NCBI GenBank assembly: GCA_000711775.1
Contig: ARYC01000070.1
Coordinates: 1-64,000, forward strand
Reading direction: 5' to 3'
DNA from: Oxytricha trifallax
Lineage: Eukaryota; Ciliophora; Spirotrichea; Sporadotrichida; Oxytrichidae
DNA length: 64,000 nucleotides
The notes under the pieces are model-generated. The model did not search any database. It was given only the letters and a program-made list of their open reading frames with translations, and had not been told where the DNA came from. A program made the position numbers and the translations under genes. Positions 34,852 through 45,639 of this stretch are shown here, one piece after another; within the stretch, counting starts at the first letter, position 1; each line of letters opens with the position of its first letter.

Positions 34852-37800
34852 TCAGATTTAAACTTTAGAACTTAAATTATCTCTCTTCAAATTTTCTAAA
34901 CATTCAATGGTGTTTCTAATTATCAACCAGAGAGAGAGTCACAATTTTTGCATTTTGTTCTTTTTTCAGCAGTTTTATAGGAGGAGACAGTGTTTCTCAT
35001 AATGCGACCATGCCTACTCTTTGCCACAATCAATTCATTTTGATAGGGAGAATTTAATTCTTCTTACAACTCAGGGCTTTATTATTTTGCAACATAGTGC
35101 TCATCATTTGGTTAATCAACAACTATTGATGCTTTTGGATTTAGCTTCTATATTTTTCCTTTGATTTTTGAATCTGTTTTTTATTTATTTTATTTTTATT
35201 TGTTAAGGGCTGTGCATCAGATCAGATTGTATCGAAGCTTCTTTTTAAGGTTTACCTTGTTAACTATTAGCTTCGTCTGCAAGTATGGAACATTTTCCTT
35301 AATTAGATTCTTCATTTGGAGACGTCAAGAGTTAAGACTGTTCATGTAAACTTGTTTTACTATTTAAAAACTGTTACTAAGAGCACTAATCAAGGAAGGC
35401 ACTAACTTCCTCTTTCATTTCAGGTGAATTTACATGATCATGCTAAGAAACATCTTAATTTTAAGAATAGTTGAAAATGACTTCTTCAGCATTGATTGAG
35501 GCTTCAATATCTGGTTCATTATCTATTATGGAGCTTAAGCTTTCTTTATCTTATTTATCTTAACAGATCTTCTAAATCTCAAGATATGTTTGAAGTGCGC
35601 CAAGTCTTAAATACGCTTAGTTTTCCATGACTTGTTATTGAAATTGAACAACTTATTCCACTGTTTCCCTGCGCAGCCTTGTTTGTAGATTAATTTACTT
35701 GTAAGTACCTTTCTTGTTTAATCTGCCTACTCTGCCGATAATTTAATCAAGGGACCTGGTTGAAAAAATATCTCCAACCTATCAAGAATAAGCCACCATT
35801 AAACTCTATTTCATGACAAGTTTTCAAGTCAGTTCCCCTGCCTTATTGATCGTTCATGAGGAATACTCCGAATTCTTCTTCGATGTTTTTTTTAAAGAAA
35901 ACTATTATTCAAACTAGACCTCAAGTTTTGGGCTTTTGACATTATTCATTGAATGGAATGGTATGCATGCATACTTTCTATAGTAATTCTCAATAATTTT
36001 GTATGACTGTCGAACAACTATCAAAACCGGAGTTAGTTTGCAATATTTAAAGCAAGTTTCACATATTCTTTTAAAAATTTCTTTTTTTTTACGACACTAG
36101 CTCCTGTTGGATCTTCAATCTTTTATCTCCCACCAAGCAACTTAACTTTGGAAATAAGGTCTCTTCTGTATCAGATGCAACTCTTAGACAACTCTGTTCT
36201 TTTTAAGCAATGACTGAGCCAGAAAAGCCGACGACTCCCTTCGCATAAGATATTAAATAGAATAGGTCTGCAGCTTGTTTAGCACAACCTTCTAGCAATA
36301 TCCAATCGTACTCATCGATTTTTAAAAATGCTTTTTCCAGATTTCCTTGAAGCCTTAATTAGTTGCCAAGCTTTCAAGAACCTTTTGAGTGAGGTAATAC
36401 ACACCTGGTAAGGAACTGTATTAATTGACATTAACATTAAGAGAAAAGTTTATGATTAGCTTATCAAAGTTTTTCTCATCCCTTAAAACGAGGTGTTCAT
36501 TCTTTCCTATTACAAAAACAGGTTCTCTCTATAGTTGAGCCAATAAAATTGCATAGGTCGAACATAGAAGGGTCTTGTCGTTTCCAACCCCAAAATTAAC
36601 AAAGGTAAACTTTTAAGTTTACCACATTAGAAAGCTAAGGCAAAGTTTTTGAAGCAAAAGAAATGAAACCCCATTAACTACTAAATTAATTTGAGCTATT
36701 TTGATTCATTAAATGCTTGCAACTGCATTTTTTAGCAGAACTTCTGAACATAGTCAAAATTTACGTTTAGTTTTCGAAATCTATTTAAAATTGGCTTGAG
36801 TTCCTATTCATTAAAGTCACTCGTCTTATTTGGAATATGATCAGTTGATTTAGCTTTGGTAAATCCGCTTTAAGGCAGTCGCTTGTGATGTCCCTCCTGC
36901 ACCTTATCCCTTTTTCATACTGAATAAAAGCCAAGTTATTGCTAAGCTCTGAAAGCTCATCAATCTTATTTACTCATAGTGGATTGCTACTTTAGTTCGA
37001 GAGAAATTGACTGTGGGAAGAATGTAAAATCTTCTTGATCAATATAATCTCATTTTTAATAAAGATCTCGCTCATTGTGTTTATAAATTTATCAAGTTTT
37101 TAGAATGAAGGCGAACTTGAGAGAGCACAAATTTGAATAAAATCTCCAACAACGTTAATTGTCACATGACGAATGAATCTTAAGCCTTGGTTCTCTTTAA
37201 GAATCTGGATAAAAGCTTTATCCAGACACAGAAATGTATTAGGCAACAACCTCACGGCCTGTGATTCTATTTTAAATATCTAAAATGTCCCAATCATTAA
37301 AGGAATAATACCAATATTGCTATTGTCCAAATGGAATACTTCGTCTTGAATCCTTCCAGGCATTAAGGTTCATTAATGAAAATATAGTTTGACAGCCTAA
37401 GAGCTTGCTCAGATTTTGATCTTTAAGCAAGCAAAAGCATGGAGCTCTTTAATAGGTCCTACTCTATTTCGATAATTCCGTGATTATAGTAGAGCAATGA
37501 GGAGACAAATAGCGCTCTATTATTGAGAGATTAACGCTAGAGCTCATTTTAAGCTCGTAAATCAGCCTGAAAATGTTCTCATACAGGTTTTCCGAGCAAG
37601 AAGTCTTAAATTTTAAAGAAATTCCATCAAACTCTAGCTATTCCTATTGAATATTTTATGAATAAAATCTTATCTACACTATGGTTTAAGTATCATATAC
37701 TCCCTAATGTAAATAGAAGGAATTTCAGATTGAATTGTCGCACCACAATTGACCTAGGAATTGAGAGAATCAATTTGAACTGGTTTCGAATCTTCCTGAG

Positions 37801-38445
37801 GAGAGTTTGGCATTCCTACTTCATCGAAATCTTTTTTATTTTCAAGCAAATGTTTAGACAAAGAAATCCTTCCAAGACTTTTCTCTTTAAGAGATTTTGT
37901 ACAGCGCTTGGTTGTTTTTTTTAAGATAAATTTGCCGAGGTATCGAGACAAATCATAAAATTAGTGGTTAAATCCATAGCTGTGTAGGTGTAGGATCAGT
38001 TTTGCACTGTAAAGCAGTTCAGGGAATCTTGCATTTAAGTATTAAGGCTTTCTCCCTCGCTTTTTCTCAGAGCTTAGCGGGCATTCTTCTGCTTGAATGT
38101 CTGTTAAAATTCCTTCCTAGCAGATGGAGTGTAATGGCTTTGTCTAGAACTCAAGGGACTGAAAAGAGTTGAAGTTTACTGAGGCAGTGTCTTTTTAATT
38201 CTTTCTTGAGATGATAGAGACTTGAACAGTTTACAAATTTTGTGAGTTAAGCTTTCTTTTGCCGCTTAATTAAGAATTTGAAATTCAAATTTTAAGATAA
38301 TAAATGAATATAAAATTTCTTGTTTTAATTAATAAAAGGCGCATTCTTGATTGTCTTATAGCCTTTATGCCCCGCTCTTAGAGCATATTTAAGCTTTCCA
38401 GCATTTCACTTAATCAAAAAAAAGCGAGACGCTGGCAACATCTTT
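34852..38445 (-). pseudogene. SecA-like DEAD ATPase/helicase, block 2 (frameshifted)
   Basis: Paralogue of the block 1 gene without the palindrome; about 1100-1200 codons. Motifs: NFGVGNDKTLLCSTYA (GVGNDKT at 36571-36591), FVIGKNEHLVLRDEKNF, IDEYDWILLEG (36302-36319), GRGTDLKTCHEIEFNGGLFL (GRGTDL at 35825-35842), and IIGRVGRLNKKGTYK (35722-35739). GRGTD and the GGL...GRxGR order match SecA closely. The Walker A Gly before Lys is Asp. The N-terminal part includes SRQSHYTPSARKEF near 38120 and a basic region. The 5' end is uncertain; KGYKTIKNAPF near 38350 resembles KGFIAIKTREF of block 1. Several one-base frame breaks. Eukaryotic SecA-like genes are otherwise mainly plastid-type. Confidence 0.8.
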
Positions 38446-39995
38446 AAAAAATCAAGACTATTATAGGGGGACGATTTTATTGACATCAATAATTGAATTG
38501 ACCAAGTTCTAGCCTAAAGTGGCATGCGTTTAAAATGCCTGCATTACTAAAACTTTACATAATTCAGCAAATATAAATGTTAATATCTACTGCAAATAAT
38601 TTCATCTCCTAGCTGAAGGTACCTTGTAAGTCTTAAACATTCAGAATGTTTATGGTAGTTTGGAAAATTGGATTTTAGTTAGGCTAAAATTTCTAGCTTT
38701 GAGGATAAATTTCATACAATCAAATTGAATTAAGACAGCTTAATTCTTAATTAAGATAGAAAATTTACTATTTATCAATTCAATAAGGCTTTAATATTAG
38801 TTTTGAAGACATGCTTCAACCAATTTGTAGATATTAATAATATAGACAATACCTAAAAACTAATGACAAAGTTGAGGATGCGTGAATACAAATTATCAAT
38901 AATATCTATGTCAAAATGCTAGAAGAAGGTTTATATCATCTATTTATTTCATTCCTTATAGTCAAATAAAGATAATTATTTCTCTATTAAAAAAGAATAT
39001 TTAGCTTTATTGAATTTAAATTCAATGAAAGATGAAGAAAAAAGATTGGAATCTATAAGATGAAAAATAAAAAGGGTTGAAGTTCAAAATATGATATCAA
39101 GATTATGAAAAAAATTCTATCGATACTTCACTAAAAATAGAATGAACTACTCAAATTGGCTATTCTAAATCAGATATAAATAGTATTATGATAAATTATA
39201 AAAATTATATTTGAATATAAAATAAGAATTTTCAAATAAATAAGGAATTTAAAATGTTATGAATAGAAAATTAAACAAAATAATACAATAAAAAATAACA
39301 AATAAATAAAAAAAAGAGATGACTGCTTAAAATCAAAGAAAATAACAAATATCAAAATGATTTATGAAAGAAATTAATCATTAAAATAATAAAAATAAAA
39401 TAGATTAATGCATTTACATGATTGTAAAACTAAACTTTAAAATGAGAAGGTCAAATAAATAAGATTTGTATATCTATTTGTTTGACTAAATATAGGTTCA
39501 TGGAAAGATTTTTAGGTGAAATTAAGTCAAAGTGATTTTTGTCTTTGCCAAATTAATGCTGAATAATTCTTATCTCCCCATACTAAATTTGACTTTCAGA
39601 AATAATTGTGTGAAATTTTAATATAATTTTTGTAAATGTTATATGGTATTTAAGGAGACATTTTTTTTAAATTAGAGAGGCAGCCTTGATGACCATGTTA
39701 TATGTATTCCAACTATTCAAAAAAGAGTAAGCAAATGTAGATTTTTCTCAAGTGCACCGGACCAATGGATCCATCATAGCTAATGCATAGAAAAAATATT
39801 ATGGTGCAAAAATACATAAGTTTTGGAATTGTTATGGGAGATTTAGGAAACAATTTTAAAACCATGATTGGTAACATCGATGACCATGTTAACTGGTGTA
39901 TTCTGACTAATTAAAATGTGCCACTCAGAAGAAGGCCAATTAAACATACAGATGAGCATTAACTCATTGAGGGTTCTGATACTGAGCAATTATTG
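38446..39995. other. AT-rich stretch without a recognisable gene
   Basis: No sustained coding frame. A short GC-richer patch around 39750-39920 has no family I know. ACGATTTTATTGACATC near 38470 may mark the edge of block 2 but I could not find a matching terminal repeat near 14.8 kb. Confidence 0.4.
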
Positions 39996-40398
39996 TAGAA
40001 ATAGTTTTGATTTTGGAAAATAAAATTAAAATTAAATTATTTTATTTTAAAATCTTGGCAGTTAAATTTGACCAATTTAAACAATCTAGGGCTCATTCGA
40101 TAGAGAATTCAACATCAGCTGGACTTTACTATTGGAGGTACTATTTTATCGCATCTCTGGAGCGAGATAACTTCCTTTTAATTAAACACTTTAAATTCAA
40201 TAAATTATACCCTCACATTAAAGTGAAGTTATCTCGCTCCAGAGATGCGATAATAAAGTACCTCCAATAGTAAAGTCCAGCTAATTTTGAATTATCTATC
40301 GAATGAGCCAAAGATAAATTGGTCAAATTTAACTGCCAAGAATTTAAAATAAAGTAATTTAATTTTAATTTAATTTTCCAAAATCAAATGTATTTCTA
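39996..40398. repeat. ~400-bp palindromic element, TAGGAATACATT family, copy 2
   Basis: 403 bp from TAGAAATAGTTTTG to GTATTTCTA. The interior includes CATTCGATAGAGAATTCAA, GGACTTTACTATTGGAGG and CTCTGGAGCGAGATAAC in inverted copies. Open frames here are palindrome artefacts. Confidence 0.85.
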
Positions 40399-41159
40399 CA
40401 ATATTGTGTGTGACAAAAATAAATTAATTTTGTAAATGTAACTAGATTTTATGAAACAATTTTGTAACGTTGTATGGCATCCTCAAAGACAATGTTAATT
40501 TTCTGTCGAGTTCCTAACTAATTTTTGGATGGATGAGCTTATTGGTTTGTGTGAATATCGGGTTGTGGAATTGTTTTTGGGATAGGTTTGCTGATCAAAG
40601 CAAGTTTTGTTTATGTTTTTAAATGTTGAGGCAATATTAAATTTTTATAACAAAAATTATTTAAAATTTTATTTTATATTTTCTTCTTAGTATTTTAAAT
40701 TTTAGATTATAGATATTTATTATATCTTTATTGTACACTAATTTAAATCTTTAAATATTTTCTTTTTTTCGTTATATCTTCTTATACTTAATTTTTATAA
40801 AAATTATATTGTTTTTTAATTATATAGATTGGAAATATCTTTATTATTTTAATTCAATACATTTAATATTTTATTCTCTCATTAATTGATTTTATATTTT
40901 TATTTGATATTTATTTTTTTATTTATCATTTATATATTTGAATCTATATCTTATTTATTTTAATTTAATTATTTGATTTTAGTCTGCCCTTTTTTACTGA
41001 TAATTTTCTAAACTTACTAAACTTTTCAAATAATCTGCCAATTTTCCTTAAATTTATTAACAAATTAATAATCTTAAATATTATTAATGAAAAATAAGTG
41101 GAAGTGTATAATTTAAAATGAAATGAACTTTAATAATAAGTATTAGTATAGACAATTAC

Positions 41160-41400
41160 AGAAATATAATTCAGAAACAGCTGTGTCATCTTTCCAATAT
41201 CCTTCATACTTTGCTCCATCTGGCCACACCTACTTAGTTGTTCCCATTTTTTCCAGTGTCTCATTAGGTCTCAGTCTTCTGACGCAACTACTGCTGCTGG
41301 TAAGTATTGCTGAAATATAAATTTTTTAGATATGTTTTTTTTTAACTTACAAATTTTAGTGAGTAACCAGCTCCTTCTGCATCTCCATTTCTTTATTTCC
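41160..41400 (-). pseudogene. MORN-repeat-like exon pair
   Basis: The downstream exon reads SSSSCVRRLRPNETLEKMG then KQVWPDGAKYEGYWKDD, a clear MORN-type motif (about 41175-41310). It is preceded by a candidate intron (GTAAGTTA donor near 41357, TTTCAG acceptor near 41318) and a short exon with GDAEGAGYSLKF or an alternative frame. Same exon and intron layout as at 6220-6500. Only fragments remain. Confidence 0.5.
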
Positions 41401-41501
41401 AATGATAATTATTTGATTTCATTTTAAATTATAGCAATCTACTTATTTTTCATAATTATATTTATCATTATTTAATTTTTCGTTATATGCTTACTATATT
41501 G

Positions 41502-41912
41502 TAGGAATACATTTGAATTAGGAAAATTAAATTATATTTAAATTATTATAAATCAAAATCTTGGCAGTTAACTTTGTCCTAGCCTAGACAATATGGTACT
41601 TGTTCGATAGAGAATTCAAAATTAGCTGGACTTTACTATTGGCGGTACCCCTCTATTGCATTCCCAGAGCGAGATAACGCGACTTTAATTTTTGTTGATT
41701 TGTTTAGTTGATTTTTTTGCCAAAATTAAAGTCGCGTTATCTCGCTCTGGGAATGCGATAGAGGGGTACCGCCAATAGTAAAGTCCAGCTAATTTTGAAT
41801 TCTCTATCGAACAAGTACCATATTGTCTAGGCTAGGACAAAGTTAACTGCCAAGATTTTGATTTATAATAATTTAAATATAATTTAATTTTCCTAATTCA
41901 AATGTATTCCTA
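41502..41912. repeat. ~400-bp palindromic element, TAGGAATACATT family, copy 3
   Basis: 411 bp, almost perfect palindrome: arms of about 190 bp from TAGGAATACATTTGAATT at 41502, with a short T-rich loop around 41690-41715. The best preserved of the three copies. It lies 100 bp from the MORN-like remnant. Confidence 0.9.
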
Positions 41913-42609
41913 CAATATTATAAAACTTAGTTTATCAATTTAAGAATATCACAGTTCAAATCCCTCAAAGTTTTTGTTTTTAATTTTAAATTATTGATTA
42001 CAATGATTTTTTATCAATCTGCTATTTATTAATGAGTTATACTCAAAATTAGATTTAACATATTCAATGCTTAATACTAAAACCAAACCATCAATCTTAG
42101 TCGTGACGTAGAAGTATCATAAGTGAGTTAACGTGGCATATAAATGAAGTGATAAATCTTGAACTAAAAAATTCATAAAAACGACATCGCCCCCATTCCA
42201 CTTCACTCTGTTATAGGGATGCATACGAGATAAGAGCTTAGCGAACTAGGAGTACCCCCTCAGAGCTCGCAGAGATCCACTTCCTCTAAACAATTAAAAG
42301 TAAGAAGGTGAAAACATAATATTGAATATTTTAATGATATTTTAGAGGTGAAACCAATTCAATTAAATAATATATATATATCCACTAAAAATTTTTAATT
42401 TTAATTAATCTTTCATCTTATGTGTAACTTTTTCTAAAATTCTTTTCAATTTAATGTTAATTTTATTTAGGTTAGTGGATAAAATTTTTAATATATTTTA
42501 TAATTATTAATAATTTCGCAAGGTGAAGACAAAACTTTAAGAAAATCGTAATAAACTAAGATTTTGAGAATTATTATAAGATACAATCATTAAATTACAA
42601 TAAATTATT

Positions 42610-43528
42610 AGTTATCTGGGGGGGTCTAAGTCGGTACCACTCAATTTTTGAAATCCTAAGTCGGTACCATATGAAAAAATTTTTTTTACCCCAAAATCCT
42701 AAGTCGGTACCACATAAAAAAAAATTTTTTTTTCAATAAAATTTTAAGTAATTATTAATATATTAAATATCTCAGCTAAGAATTGATTCATCAGATTTTT
42801 CATTTTGACATGTCTTCTTTTAAGAGCCTCCATTAAACAGTCATGCGAATTTTCATTACCTCTCAAATTTCTTGGACTTGTACTATCATCTTATTTCAAC
42901 ATCTTGACGTAATTTGTTTTCAAATTCTTCATCATAATCTTCATCATTATCATTTTCTTGATAATCACTTCTTAATATTGTTGTTGCTATTATTGATTAA
43001 ACATATTAAATTTTAATTCCTCATGAACCCTCCTTTTATTTTATAATCCTGCTTATCTAAATGGCATATTTTAATAAGAACTAAAACCATCATGATGAAT
43101 AATTGAACCTATCTATGAGTACTATTAAATTATTGCCCACAATATCTCTCTAGTTCTATTCTAAACAATGAAAACCTTAGCTTTTTTTGATTGTCTTTCT
43201 ATCATACCAAATACCCAGATTTATCTCTCAATTCTACTACTATTTTTTTGTTGTTAAATTTAGCCTTCATCATAAAGAAATTTTCCATGAGTAAATAAAC
43301 TTTCGTCTACTTCAATATCTCTTCATTTTAAATATGAAAAATATACAAATATTTTGGTACTTATTGTCTTACATCTTAAAATACTTTTCTTATTAACTTT
43401 TGATTTAATTTGTAGTTAAACAACTTTAAAATAAATATTAATTTTTTTTATGTGGTACCGACTTAGGATTTTGGGGTAAAAAATTTTTTTTCATATGGTA
43501 CCGACTTAGACCCCCCCCCCAGTTATCT
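42610..43528. mobile_element. Merlin-like DNA transposon, 903 bp, 8-bp target duplication
   Basis: Element 42618-43520 begins with a G run then TCTAAGTCGGTACCA and ends with TGGTACCGACTTAGA and a C run. Near each end the unit CCTAAGTCGGTACCA is repeated two or three times. AGTTATCT occurs at 42610-42617 and 43521-43528, an 8-bp target duplication. It encodes an ISXO2/IS1595-type transposase remnant, and Merlin elements (the eukaryotic relatives) are known for 8-9-bp duplications, so ends and coding agree. Confidence 0.85.
42760..43319 (-). pseudogene. ISXO2/Merlin-like DDE transposase remnant
   Basis: The minus-strand frame reads DIEVDESLFTHGKFLYDEG (first Asp, about 43310), IWVFGMIERQSKKAKVFIVQ, NRTREILWAIIQQYSQIG and IIHHDGFSSYQN (second Asp, about 43110), the standard ISXO2 order. 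Farther on, LMEALKRRHVKMKNLMNQFL (about 42815) resembles the C-terminal part around the third acidic residue; the Asn-Glu region before it is degraded. The N-terminal zinc-binding part is absent and a TGA lies just upstream, so the copy is truncated. Confidence 0.75.
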
Positions 43529-45594
43529 TAATATTTTTAAAAAGGAGCCAAGGAATAGGTATTTAATTAGTGTAAGTAATTAATTAATGATTTTATCCTT
43601 TAGAATATTATCTTAGAGTAAATCTTTATACTAATATCAAAACTAATACAATAAAATTAATAGATCGGTAAAATTATCAAACTTTTATAATATTCTAATA
43701 TTAGAATTCAATATTAATTTTAAGATAAAAATTGATTTAATATGTCTCAAAAATGGCTTACGTTATATCCATAAATATGAATTTTAGACATCAGTTTAAG
43801 TTAAATTACATTGAGAAATACTTTGAAGAATTTGAGAAAAATTATTACTTTTGCATTACAACTACCTATTCAGCTATGACTACCGGTTCTTGACCAACAA
43901 CAAAAAAGTGAAACCCCAATTTTTTAAACTAACATGTATTAGAAAAATTCTAACTGCCTTCAAATTGGTAGTACTGTACTTAGAACTTGAAGTTGAAATT
44001 CCTGACAATTTATGTTTGCACAATAATAAATAATTTTGAAGTATTTAATTAATTCAAAATTCAATAAAATTATAATGAATTTTACTTTATAGGATTATAT
44101 TGTAGGCCCAACTCAAAAATAGCATTATGTTAAGTACTTTGAAAAATTAAATTGAATATTAGAAATCAAAAATTTGAGGCAAAATTTTTACTTTCTTATT
44201 ATTTTAAAAAGACATTCAGATAAAATCAAATAAAATAGCAATAAAAAACAGCTTTAAAAGAAACGATAAATTTGAAAATATGCACCTTATTAGATAATTT
44301 AGAACTTTTTCATATAGAAAGTGCATAATATAACTTTAAATATATGCCATTAAATTCATTTAATTATGATTTTAATCAAAATCTGAACTGTCAATAATGG
44401 GAGATAATTTATTAACTATTTAATCTTAGAATATAACTATTTATAATAATATTGCAGCTGAATTAAAAAAATGTGAAAAACATAATATATATTTTTAAAT
44501 CTTGAAGATAACATATTATTTCCTTCTCAAAGTATCATGTTCTATTTGATTTTTTACTAAACAAATTTCAATGATGAAAAAGACGTTTGATACTAAAAAT
44601 AAATACATATTATTAGGAAACCCAAACATGAAATTAATTTTGACTAACTTCAAAATTGATATAAATAAGCTAGTTCAGATAAATATGATTAAATAGTTAA
44701 AGAAAATGAAGAATAATTGATTGATTTTTTTGTGTTTTAGTTATTGTAACTCATTTTAATTTATTTTGGAATTTTAATATAATTTAGTGATCTTAAATTG
44801 TTCTATTTTCGCGAACAATTATACGAATGAAATATTATCAACTTACTAACTATGCTTGCTATGCAAGTAAGATAAATAAAGCCTTTTAGTTTCTTAATAT
44901 TTAGAAATCTTTTACTAAGATATTGGAAATATATTGAATTTTTCACAATCTTTATCAACCATCGTTTAAAGATCTTTGAAATTATGAAGAAAATTCAAAT
45001 AGATTGAAATTATTCTACATTTATCATAAAAATTCTATAGAATTTTACTTACACATATTGATCTTAGAAGCAATAGATTTTGGGCATCCCTTTTATATTT
45101 GAGAATATGTAGATTATTTCTGTTTTAATTATCTAGCTATTAATTTTAAATTTCAAAAGTCCATGCATGATATTCAAGAGTTTAATTATTAACAAGAAAA
45201 ATGTATTTACTTAAGTAGTAGTTAAATAGCATTTTAATATTATCAGAGTATTATAAATAAATAAATAAATAAAAATAAATTTAAGTTTAGAGGATTGATG
45301 CATCGTTTTTAAGAAGGAGAAAAACCATAAATAAATACTAGTAATTTTAATATTCATATATAAATTGGCTAGTTCGCTTTTGCAATTAAATAAGTAATTT
45401 TAATACTTCCATTAATATATTATCCATCTTTAAAAGATAGATCTCACTCAGTATTAACAATACCAATTACTTGTTGATCATGATCACTATCACAATTAGA
45501 TGATATGAAAAATGTAACAAATTTGGACTGTGTAAGCTCAACCAAACACAATTAAAAACTATAAATTTTGGTAGTTACAATAACATAATATCAT

Positions 45595-45599
<5 letters not shown>

Positions 45600-45636
<37 letters not shown>
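45600..45636. repeat. (AT)n dinucleotide tract
   Basis: Uninterrupted AT/TA repeat of about 37 bp. Confidence 0.95.

Positions 45637-45639
<3 letters not shown>

Noticed and set aside
37658-37924. Plus-strand open frame of 88 codons
   Set aside because: Antisense to the SecA-like gene N-terminal region.
41940-41980. tRNA-like GTTCAAATCCC motif
   Set aside because: Resembles a T-loop, but no acceptor stem, D arm or anticodon arm can be placed around it.
45600-45636. (AT)n tract as a promoter or origin
   Set aside because: Nothing nearby is transcribed as far as can be seen; simple repeat only.
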